In this document: in pieces, positions 20,001 to 29,600 of the stretch
Layout: every line of letters begins with the position of its first letter
Position numbering within the stretch: the stretch's first letter is position 1
Assembly (NCBI RefSeq): GCF_000090795.2
Contig: NW_003546338.1
Location: 136,866 to 180,013, forward strand
From: Amphimedon queenslandica
Taxonomy: Eukaryota > Porifera > Demospongiae > Haplosclerida > Niphatidae
DNA length: 43,148 bases
Reading direction: 5' to 3'
Position numbers and translations under genes: made by a program
Notes under the pieces: model-generated
Databases searched by the model: none
Seen by the model: only the letters and a program-made list of their open reading frames with translations
What the model was told of the DNA's origin: nothing

Positions 20001-21479
20001 ATGCACATGTGCATTACTAGTGAATGTACATGTACATGCTATGTAGTATATAGTATTACGTGTCCCAAGGCGTGTCGATTATAGACATGAGAGCAGGTGG
20101 TGTCTGAGCTAGTGGTACACCCGTCCCGAGTTGATGTATAGTACTAGGAATTAACAAGATATTAATTAATGAGAGGTTCCCTCCTACTCGTATCACATGT
20201 GGGAAATCCATGGATGAGTGCATGATGATAGTCAAAATAATTATTTTAATATTCAATAGTAATTAGTTTATGTAGTATTTTAATATTTTTGGAGGCAGTG
20301 TTATACATGTACTTAGTTTATTTGTCTCCATTTGTCTTGGTTGAGTGCCTCATTCGTGTGTACATGAGCATGTAAAATACATGTGTACATGTAAGGATGG
20401 GATGGCTAGGGGTGAGACCAAAGGCAATTTAATAGTTATAATAGTCAAACCTATTTATGAAAACAGACACAAGGGGACCTCCTTAATTGCTAAACATTTC
20501 CGTAGTTTTAGTTTCACAATATTAATGTTATTAAGTGAATGGGTTCACTGCTCATTCTGCTCTGAGAGCCAGTAGCAATTTAGCATGTTATGTAAATAGT
20601 CTTGAATTTGCAAAGTATTTTATGCATAATCATAATTCCATTTTTACTTTCATTTCTCTTATTGATATAATACAAAATTTTCTTTAGTCAAAAATTTTAT
20701 CAGGATGCTTTATTTGATGAAATCATTTATTTGCTTTCCTCGTACGTGGATAATAGCAGAATGATTAGACAATGAATATTAATTTGTATAAGACAAAGAT
20801 GTTTTGACTAACTTTTTGACCCATGAAATTGGAAGCTATACGATCGATGTCTCACCTAAGACTATTTTTTGAAAAATTACTTAGAGTGAAAAGATACCTC
20901 TTCCAAATGAAGTTTAGACATAACACCAATAAAAGTGTACATGTACAGACAGTACAGTAATATATAGTAATACTACTATCATAGTGATACTAGGATAGTG
21001 TCTTCTTGTGCAGCTGTTCATCTCATTATGATGGCATGAGTAGACTAGAGAAAAAGAGTGATTGAAGAGGATACAAATTGGACTCATTACTAGAACACTA
21101 TTTCTTCCCATGCCGTGTAATTTTAATTACTTGTGTGGGTACCCTAGACTTAGCGGCGCATCTTTGATTTAGAATCAATTTGTACACTGTTGACGCCCTT
21201 TTGCCTAGTGACTTACATGTATGTACTTATCAATTTCCTAAATGCCATGGGCCAACAATTATACACCCACACATACTATTAAAACATGACTCATTATTTT
21301 ATGAATTATGCTTCTTGTAGGTAAGATGGGCAGACCTGGAGGAAGCAAAGGAGGAAATAAGAAAGAAAGAGATTGGGTTTTCACTGGGGGGTGGCTGGAG
21401 CAAAGTATCAGAAGATGAAGTGAATAGAATATTACATCAGCCCACAGCGTCCAATGAGGATGAGAAGGAAACACAATAA
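9508..21479 (+). CDS. YLPM1: YLPM1/ZAP3-like nuclear P-loop protein, PP1 partner
   Basis: Orthologue of YLP-motif protein 1 (ZAP3), a nuclear protein with a nucleoside-kinase-like P-loop domain. Thirteen exons join in phase: 9508-9741, 9847-9918, 10009-10137, 10857-11201, 13675-13737, 13898-13997, 14576-14721, 15067-15201, 16835-16924, 18356-18430, 18595-18652, 19542-19690 and 21321-21479, giving 584 aa. Residues 1-250 are Pro-, Ser- and His-rich with long proline runs. From residue 261 comes IAIIFRGLPGSGKS (Walker A), then RILSIDTYFVDEVEK, EYEYDVALETSYMASMFK, MILVDAVNS and FDQFW, all matching the family. The C-terminus carries DKLDGFKKRRRR, an acidic Glu run and KKRVRWADLE. RVRW is the PP1-docking motif known in ZAP3. 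The domain is intact, while the N-terminal region is much shorter than in vertebrates. The start is the first ATG of the exon. Confidence 0.92.
12539..12600. repeat. (TACATG)n self-complementary tract
   Basis: A tandem run of the hexamer TACATG, interrupted twice by a GCATG variant. Each unit is close to a perfect palindrome, so the tract can fold back on itself in either strand. It is one of many such tracts in the window. Confidence 0.9.
13587..13672 (+). repeat. CTCTGT/CTTTGT tandem polypyrimidine tract at splice acceptor
   Basis: About 85 bp, almost pure C/T with a regular G, made of repeats of CTCTGTCTCTTTGT. It ends in CTCTCTAG, the acceptor of the YLPM1 P-loop exon at 13675. It therefore acts as, or replaces, the polypyrimidine tract of that intron. 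Confidence 0.85.
14803..14894. repeat. (ATA)n then (TA)n microsatellite
   Basis: A run of eight or so ATA triplets followed by about 32 TA dinucleotides, in the YLPM1 intron between the exons ending at 14721 and starting at 15067. Open frames across it are artefacts. Confidence 0.95.
15238..15274. repeat. (TACATG)n tract
   Basis: Six TACATG units in the YLPM1 intron directly after the exon ending at 15201. Same family as the tracts at 12539 and 17612. Confidence 0.85.
16968..17002. repeat. (CA)n microsatellite
   Basis: About 17 CA units, 44 bp downstream of the YLPM1 exon ending at 16924. Confidence 0.9.
17612..17674. repeat. (TACATG)n tract with GCATG variants
   Basis: About ten hexamer units with two TGCATG variants, in a YLPM1 intron. 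The arrangement is nearly the same as at 12539-12600. Confidence 0.88.
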
Positions 21480-21604
21480 TTAAATTATAATAATAATTAT
21501 GCTTTCATATGTTTTAAAATTAAATGACTTGTGTGTACGTGTATAATAATATTATTCAAACAGTAAATATTGACAACAAAAAAAGCAGTTCCAGTATTCT
21601 TTCT

Positions 21605-24600
21605 CTATTGTTCGAGTCTTCTGTACTCGGCCCCTTTCTTCTCCAGTATCCGTCTTCGTGCGAATGCAATTATATACACCAAGAGTACGACAATAAGGAG
21701 TAGTGCAAGACATGCACCAACCACTATTGGAACAATCAGTTCACGGAATGCAACCCAATCCTCTTGACATGTGTGTTCTGTAGGAGAGAGAGAGAAGAGA
21801 TTTAATATGTATCATACTGGATAGACACGTATAAGACTTCTTGTAGTTGATGAAACCAATAATTATTACTGTATAATACCGTATAGCAGGTAAATTTGGA
21901 GGGGATTAAATTAGGTGAATTTGGGATTTTGATAGCCATTTGCCAAAATAAAACCCCACCATTTTGAGCCATTATACGCATGCTCAATGGCATGTGGCCA
22001 CAAATTCGCCAAATTAAAACCTGCCAATCACCAAAATTTAGCAATTTGCCAAAATTTAGCCTCTCCAAATTTACCCGCTATACGGTATTTTACTCATAGA
22101 TCAGATGGATACTGAGCTAATCAGCACTATAGGATTAAAACAGGGTTTCCTACAGGATTTTGGCAAGTGCTCAGCTTCTTGTCAGCACATTTTAAATTAA
22201 TTTTGCCAAAATTGCTAGAAGAGAATTTTAAATTTTTTTAATGCATATACATGTACATGTAATTATGCTGCATAAAAATTTTGAGTTCATTCTGATCAAA
22301 ATTGAATCTTTTTACAAATTTTGAAGTAGCTCAAAAATTGGGTCGTAGACCCTGTACTATGGTACAGGATTTTGGGCCAAATTTTACCAAAATTGACAAG
22401 GAGAGAATTCTCAATTTTTATAATTAATACATGTACTTATGTTGCATAACAATTTTAAGTTGATTCTGATCAAAATTGGATTTTTTATGAATTTTTAAAG
22501 TTACTAAAAATCATGCCAAAGTCCCTGTCTAGGGCCAAAATTTAAAAGATGAAAAGTCTCCATTTTATATTTTTTCCTGATAGTACAAATTTTGAGCTGA
22601 TTCTGGTTTTTAAATAAATTTAAAAGTTGCTCAAAAAGCTGTATTTAAACTGACTTAGCATGCTTTGTATGAAACCCTTGATTCAAAAAACTACTTGGCA
22701 TTAGTAAACCATAGTCAAAGGATATGATACATGTACCACTATAGTGGATTTGGCAACACAACTTAATCACTCTGACGCTACACTCACTAGCATAAACCCT
22801 GAATAGCATACATTGCATATCCTATAGCCAAATATTTTCGTGGTCCAAAAATGGATCCATCTAATTTTTCTTGATTTTCTACTTTTTGCCACGTTAAACC
22901 AATTAAATACAATATTGGCAGATTTCATTTTTGTAAATATTGAAAAAATGCAAAGTCACAAAATTTTGGGCCACAAAAAGATTCTTGCTATATAGTATGT
23001 TGTATACATGTACATGCACTTATTATTTATTCCATTAATTCTTGGAAGCTGTAAATTATTTATCAAAGATTATCTTTTAGGGTTTACAATCTAGCTTCCA
23101 TACTGAAATCATATCATTAATGAAAGGAAATAAAAACTAATAATACTAAATAGCAATAAATACTAAATTTTGGGGGTTATATTACACGTACACACAATGA
23201 AAAATTTTGGCAATTATTTATTTCCATTCCCATATGACAAAGCATAGATTGGATAGTTCATCATATTTTGCGATTGCAATAAGATCACACAATACTTATT
23301 TGGAGAAAAGGACTATGGCATTATTATCAGTACTAGTATTAGTTTTTGCATAAAATAACAACTAAACAAACAAAACATTCATTTAGTATCATAGAGTCAC
23401 TTACTCTCTGGTTCACTGTTCTCAAAGCTTCCCAAATAAATGACAGTTTTCTCTAGAGTGACATAAGAAGTGGCACTGCTGTTACCGAGGACCACATCAT
23501 TGTTAAGGTTGAGCTTCTTGCAGCCTTTACAATAAAAGTACTGATCTGTGGAGAATGTCCGATTGAAGAGTCCTTTGCTTGACTCATCTCTAATGGAGTA
23601 TGAGTATGATGAGTATCGGGTACCATTGTGTGTTGAGACTAAAATGGAGAGAGTAGAAAGAGAAGATGGAAAAGAGAGAGAGAGACAGGGGAGGGAGAAA
23701 AGAATATAAAGAATGGAGAGAGAGAAAAGAGAGAGGAAGAAAGAAAGAAGTGAAAGCAGAATGAAATAAACATAATATACAGAACAGTCAAAATAAACAA
23801 GGTACATGTACATGTAGATGAGAATAATAAATGCTATGCAGTTTACTCCTCACCTGTCAATTGTACTTGTGTTAAACTCCAATACTTATTGCCTTCACCA
23901 TACTACATATATAAATAATACATAAAACCTCATTATACATGAAGAGTGTGCAAAAAATATTTTGTATGGATTGATAATAGTACAAAATAGTTATAGAGGC
24001 AAGTATAATTTATTTTTACAAACAGATAGTAAATCTCTTTATTTAAAAATACACTGCTGTTTACTTTCTTAAAGTTCATTGTTGCTGCAAAAGTTGCCGC
24101 AACAGGATAGGAGTCAGAGTCCGTCCAATCAATGACAATACTATAATCAGTATCATTGCAAAAACCATCAACTAGCAGATTAGGAGCGTCAGCTTTAGGC
24201 ACTGATACAGCTTGCTATTGCAAGGGAAGGAGGGAAGAGAGAGAGAGTGGGAGAAGAAAGAAGAACACAATATTGTAATAATCATATTGCTTACAAAATT
24301 TAACTGCATGGACAAAATTTTTGTAGGGTTTACATGTACTGCTCTCCCCCACCTCATCTCCATTGATGGTTCCATTGATAATTGAACGTGAGAGGTAGAA
24401 GACCATTTGAAAGCTAGTATAAAGGCAGACCTCATTATTGTCGTCTCTTACAAGGTATGTACGGTTACCGTCATCAGCTATAACTGGGGGAGACTTAGCT
24501 AAATAAAAGAAGCAATATGCAATAATGTACTAATGGAGTCATACCTTCTATTGAAGATAAGACGAAGGAGAAAAAGACGCACAAATAAAGGATACCCTTC

Positions 24601-24614
24601 CCGAAGGCAGCCAT
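21605..24614 (-). CDS. LAMP-family lysosomal membrane glycoprotein
   Basis: Type I lysosome/late-endosome membrane protein. Six exons join in phase: 24614-24545, 24498-24295, 24210-24020, 23902-23854, 23638-23405 and 21777-21605, giving 306 aa. Residues 1-23 are a signal peptide (MAAFGKGILYLCVFFSFVLS). The lumenal part opens with the LAMP-like signature RTYLVRDDNNEVCLYTSF. It has about seven N-glycosylation sequons (NRT, NGT, NDT, NSS, NGT, NRT, NSS) and cysteines spaced like a single LAMP domain, including a CKGC pair and the HTC just before the membrane. One membrane helix (about 262-287) is followed by ARRR and a short tail ending AEYRRLEQ. YRRL fits the YxxΦ lysosome-sorting motif of LAMPs. 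Its length fits single-domain LAMPs (CD68/LAMP5 size); the subfamily is not assigned. It converges on the YLPM1-like gene, with 125 bp between stops. Confidence 0.82.
21876..22088. mobile_element. TA-flanked MITE, copy 1
   Basis: About 213 bp with terminal inverted repeats: TACCGTATAGCAGGTAAAT at the left, and the same with AGCGGG at the right when reversed. Inner arms also match imperfectly (AAATTTGGAG). The middle contains GCATGCTCAATGGCATG. It lies in the last intron of the LAMP-like gene. No transposase frame. The TA at both outer ends suggests TA target duplication, as in Tc1/mariner-type insertion. Confidence 0.82.
22146..22690 (+). repeat. Three tandem units of an AT-rich repeat
   Basis: Three diverged units of about 150-170 bp share words such as GGCCAAAATTT, GAGAGAATTCTCAATTTTTA, TGATTCTGATCAAAATTG and AAGTTGCTCAAAAA. 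The first two are joined by a CTGTACTATGGTACAG inverted pair. They lie in the last intron of the LAMP-like gene, directly after MITE copy 1. Related copies are at 830-1200 and 27283-27530. Confidence 0.65.
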
Positions 24615-24624
24615 TTTCTGTGGC

Positions 24625-24632
24625 TCACGTGA
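24625..24632. promoter_or_regulatory. CLEAR-type E-box (TCACGTGA)
   Basis: A perfect TCACGTGA palindrome ends 11 bp upstream of the LAMP-like ATG. This is the core of the CLEAR element bound by TFEB/MITF-class factors at lysosomal genes in vertebrates. The position beside a LAMP start codon fits promoter use. Binding in this organism is inferred. Confidence 0.6.
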
Positions 24633-24709
24633 TAAGAATAGGCGCGGCTCAAAGATGGGAGGAGCTGGGTCCATGAGATTATGAGTGCATTTTGCATGTA
24701 CTGGTATTA

Positions 24710-25701
24710 ATGCTGTTGCAACTTCAGGAAGCTAGCCTAGCTCAGCTGTTAGTATCCTTCAGAACTAGAGCAGATTCTTTTATATTGATAAAACTAGCTG
24801 CTTTTTACACAGTAAGAGCAACTTTGATCAAATTCACAATTGCACATGGACATGGTAGATGGTACACTAGTCCTAGCAACATCACAGGCTACATGTACTT
24901 ATAATTCTTCTCTTCCTTAGGGCATCAGTTGTCGTGAAACTGCTTTATCCAGTGAAGACTCAGTCTACACAACTGAAAAACGGTAAGAAGTAAAGTGCGT
25001 TATCAAAGAAAAGACATACCGTACAAGATCTATTGACAAGAGTGAAATTGGGCAAATTTGCCTATGGACAGTTAATTGGTGAATTTTATACTGGCGATTT
25101 TGGGCCACATGCCATTGAGCATGCTCAGATTGAAATGGTAGATTTTATACTGGTGATGACTGCCAATCACCAATATTAATTCCTCGCCAATAAACCATCT
25201 TGTACAGTAATCGGGTTGATCCTCAAAAAAAGGCACAGTGAATTGGTAATTATTATTATAAATTTTTGTCGTCTGAAAGTCAAAGGTCACTTCCATCTCT
25301 CCCTCTCCATGCCCTTGATATGCATACCAGCTTGTGCATGACTCCACAAACAACGCCCACTACTTGTTTGGAGCTAATCCAGGGACTCCCAGTGCCTCCT
25401 CACTGAGACTCAATGACATGTAGACTATGAAAGTACATAGAATTATAATATAATATGAGCCTGGGCCTTGGGAAAAAGGAGTGTGTTGGATGTCATTAAG
25501 TTTTGTTGGTTTTTTAGGCAAAGAGTCAAGCACAAGAAAATCTATTACAAAAATGTGCCTGCATAATACGAAAGCAAAATTAAACTTAGTATTTTTTGTA
25601 TTTTGTAATTCTTATTTTATTTTTGAAGGTACATGTACATGTACAATGAGTTGACTAGAGTTGATCCTAGTGATGCATTGCGTCACCTTCAGACACACTA
25701 G
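24710..25701 (+). CDS. Candidate small three-exon gene, family unknown
   Basis: Three exons join in phase: 24710-24811 (donor GTAAGA), 24921-24982 (acceptor CCTTAG, donor GTAAGA) and 25629-25701 (acceptor GAAG, ending in TAG). They would encode about 78 aa, with no signal peptide and no clear membrane helix. The middle reads GISCRETALSSEDSVYTTEK and the end reads NELTRVDPSDALRHLQTH, which looks protein-like. The last exon starts with a short TACATG run, coding Tyr-Met repeats. I do not recognise a family. It is divergent to the LAMP-like gene with under 100 bp between start codons, so the two may share a promoter. An unseen upstream exon could change the start. Confidence 0.38.
25017..25209. 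mobile_element. TA-flanked MITE, copy 2
   Basis: About 193 bp with ends TACCGTACAAGAT and, reversed, TACTGTACAAGAT. The middle contains CCATTGAGCATGCTCA, the family core, and TTTTATACTGGCGATTTTGG. It lies in the second intron of the small candidate gene. Confidence 0.72.
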
Positions 25702-26602
25702 CTGAATGTTTTAATCACAATAACCTGCACATAGCCAAGAGGTAAGCACACTGCACCTCATCATAACTTCCAATGCAGCTGAAATTTAAATTTAAATGTT
25801 GAAATGGAAATTAAGAGTGCAAGTATTTAAATTTTGAAATGAAGAGTATAGGTATTTTGAATTTTAATTAATAAATTTTTTGTAGTTTCAGCTTTTCAGT
25901 CAAAGTGAGTCATTTCATCCACAAAAAGGGATTTTCTAACACTTAAATTTAAAATAGTTGACAGTTTACCCGTCAGTGAGAAAGATAAGGTCTGAGGTAA
26001 GAAGACTATTTTAAATTTTAAAATAATGTCATGTTCGATAGCTTTTTGATAAGATCTCTTCTTTGTTCCTGCAAACTCTTTTTTATCCAGTCCAGATCAT
26101 ATTTAATGAATTTTATTGACTATTAATTAGTACAAGCAATTTCATCTCTTTTTTTTTGATATTGAAAATATTAACTATTACTATTTTTAAACAATTATTA
26201 TTAATAAACACGCAGAAAAATTGAAATTAACTATTATTATTAATGTTTCAATTTCATTGATAATATTTATCTAGCAGAAGTTTTAAAACCCATGTTAATG
26301 TATACAAACTCGTTGACAGTATATAGATCTACATTTTTTTCAAAAGATGTTGAGACAGCTGTGTTTATAGTGTGTGGTTGTATTAAGGGCACTGTCGTCT
26401 AGCTATCAGTACAGTATTGCCAGTTAGATGACGCTTCTAATAACTACTCCTGCAGTCCTGCTGTGGTCTCCACTATATAAACTCGTGGCGGTGCCTTGCA
26501 GCCTTTGATACACCCACACGCTATACTACAAGCACTGTATTCTCTTAAGGGTGCGGTTGGTTACGAGTGCGTTGGTTTCTCATAATTCCATAGCTAGGCA
26601 TC
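25702..26602 (+). promoter_or_regulatory. Upstream region of the CARD-helicase gene with TATA box
   Basis: Mostly AT-rich DNA with no exon seen (several ATTTAAATTTAAA-like runs at 25780-25960). TATATAAA at 26474-26481 lies about 125 bp above the ATG at 26603 in locally more GC-balanced sequence. It is the best core-promoter candidate, implying a leader of about 95 nt. Confidence 0.5.
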
Positions 26603-29600
26603 ATGGCCGCTGAGCCTGAGGCCATACGTAGTATCAATGCTGAGGCCGATTCCATGACAGAGCCTGAGGAAGAGGAATGCTCTTCTGTGGAGCTGAAAAT
26701 TTTGCAGAGATATACCTGGAAACTCCACGAAGCGAATATTGAGCCAATGAGGCTGGTGTTAGACCTGGTCACACATGGTTTTGTTACTTGGATGGCATAT
26801 CAGAGGATCAAAGGAATGGCAAGCTGTGAAACTCAAAGTTATGTAATAATTAATGGCCTACTACGAGTTGTGGCCCGGCAGAGAGAAAAATTTCATAGGT
26901 TGCTTCAAATATTGAACGAACATCCTCCATTGCTATCTATTGTTGCTGATAAGATAAAAGATGAATATCAAGGTAAATAAGATTTAATAATTTATATCAG
27001 ACCTGTGGTCAATTACAAAACCTCACAACTTACATGTAGCCATGTTGAAGTACAAGTGATTTCATTTACATTTTGATATGTTTTTCATGAAACAGAAACA
27101 TGGCTTGCTTTTAAAATGGTGGATTATATATTGGCGATTTTGTGCCACGTGCCATTGAGCATGCTCAGATTGAAACAAAATGACGGATTTTATGTTGGCA
27201 ATTTCTTCATAGATTCTACTGCCAATTGCCAATATTAATTCCTTGCCAATAAATCATTTTGTATGGTATATATATCAGAAAAAAATTATAAAAATGGAGA
27301 ATTTTTTCTTTTTCATTTTTGTCAAAATTCATCCAAAATTTTTGTAGGGACTTTGGCCTGATTTTTGATTAACTTTAACAACTTGTAAAAATCCAGTTTT
27401 GATTGAAATAGCTCAAATTAGATATACAACATCAAAACATGTATATGCATTAGAAAAAAATATAAAAATGGAGAATTTTTTTGCCATTTTTGACAAAATT
27501 AATACCAAATCTACTTCAGTAATCACTTCACATTACATGATCATAATTATGTACTTGTGCACTGTACACACCTAGATGAAAGCATGACAATCAGGGTTTT
27601 TCAGTATAGTGCTTAGCTTCTTGCCAGCTCATGGGGTTTGCTGTTTAGCTTGCTCAGTTGAGAAACCTAATCTGAACATTTCCCTTGTGTCTATATTAGG
27701 GCTGGGTGATAGTATCGATAGTTGCACTATCGTGATAGTGTACAACTATCGTGATAGTGTACAACTATCGTGACAGTGATACTGTAATATTTCTAACTAT
27801 CACGACTGTTATTCTAACTATTACGATAGTTATCACATGTGTATGGAGCATGCACATAAATAGCTGTAATCATCTTCTAAGTTCTAATCAATAGCAACTT
27901 CCACTCATAGAGTAGTATGACTTGCTAGCACAGCTTGCTTCAAGGTTTTCACTGTCCCTGCTACATTAGCAGCATGTGAAGTGGGACAGTGTTTCTCGTT
28001 GAAAATTTGGATTAAATAAATTTAAATTAACTAGTATTATTATGCATGTGTAGTGTGATTATACAAAATAATAGATGTATTAGTTAAGTACAACAACTAC
28101 ATCCTTAAATAAATCATTGTATTTCCACATGTAAACCCTATGGCTGAACTATCGTGATATGTTTACTATTGTGATATTAGAGTTAGAAAATATCGTGACA
28201 GTGATATTACTACTATCGCCAGGCCTAGTCTATATTGATTTGATACAACTCAATTTTGATAATAATTCTAATGAAGTTTTGTTAAGGCTTAAGCAATTAA
28301 GTCTTTAGTTACAATTACAATTGTAATTGACCCTTGGTCTGATTTACATTTAGTATATTATAATTTAGGAATACTTCTGGCTGATCAAACTCTTCAAGTT
28401 GACGAGCATGTATCTAATTTGAGAGAATTCATTTTTGAATTTAAAAAAGTAGTGGAAACTGCAAATATCAATATTGATGATCTTGGAAAATTTATTATTT
28501 CATACCACCCTAACAAGGAGTGTCAAAGCAAAGTGAAAGATGCAAATGACATTGATGATATATTTTTTGTCCTACATACTACGTTTTGCTCTTTCTTCAA
28601 TTATTCTATACTTGTTAAAATAGCTGAAAACTTTAAACTCTCTGATGGTTTTAAAGTCATACTAACTTACGAATTTGAGAATAATAATCATCAAAAAAAT
28701 TTGGCAAGTATATCTCTGGCTGAAGAGCTTCAAAAAGAGAATGAATGTTTTGATTATTCCATGTATCAATGTATGATAATCCTGGGGCTGCAAACATCAT
28801 TAGCTGAGCATCTCACAATATTGGAGTTTAAAGAATTTATCAAAAGAGCACTTTACGACTATGGTGACTACCTTCATCTTCTTAAAATAGAAATTGCTAC
28901 AGATTCATTTGTTGAATCAACATTCTGTGCTCCTAATGAAGTAATGCATGATCTTATTTCTCAAGCTGAAGACAAGACAGCATGCCTTAAAGACATTGGA
29001 GTTAACAAATTGATCATTGGAGACACTGTCATCATAGACAATATTGAAGATGCAGGAAAGGTATATTTATATACTATTTTATACTCTCATTAACATTATT
29101 GTTGTGCTGTTATACATGTAATAAAACTTAGTCATTAACTCTTTTATTATAATAATTATTTGCTAAGCAACCAGCATCATTATGTAAAAGAACCTCATTA
29201 TTTTTTTTTGTATTATGTAGAATGCAAGACATTGGGAGGCTTATTTAGAGGAGTATACTGATGCTGCAGCGAATAGTAAGACTTTCTTTCAAAATCCAAG
29301 TGAAGCTACAATTAAAATGTTTTGTGACTACTTGTCAAAATCAAAAACTAATCCTGATACTCATGTACTTGTGAAAACTGTCATTCTTGTTTTGACCTAT
29401 GGTGATGGTATGTAGCAAGCTAATTCATAGCAATAATAATCATAATTTTTATAGGTTTTATTTCACTCATTCCTGAGAAATGTCTTAATACTGCCAATGT
29501 CTCTGGCCTTTTTTCTGCACTGAAGTGCTTTCTTCCTCACTTAGATGCTTCATTAAAGAAAGAAGTAATTAGTTTTCTCATCAATAAATGTGAGCCTTTC

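Noticed and set aside
23640..23813. Extension of the LAMP exon open frame upstream to 23813
   Set aside because: The upstream part is a GA/CT-rich intron; the TTTTAG acceptor at 23639 and intron phase place the exon start at 23638.
27700..27840. Repeated CTATCGTGATAG-like words that might be a CRISPR-like array or operator cluster
   Set aside because: They are subterminal repeats of the hAT-type element; spacing is irregular and there are no unique spacers.
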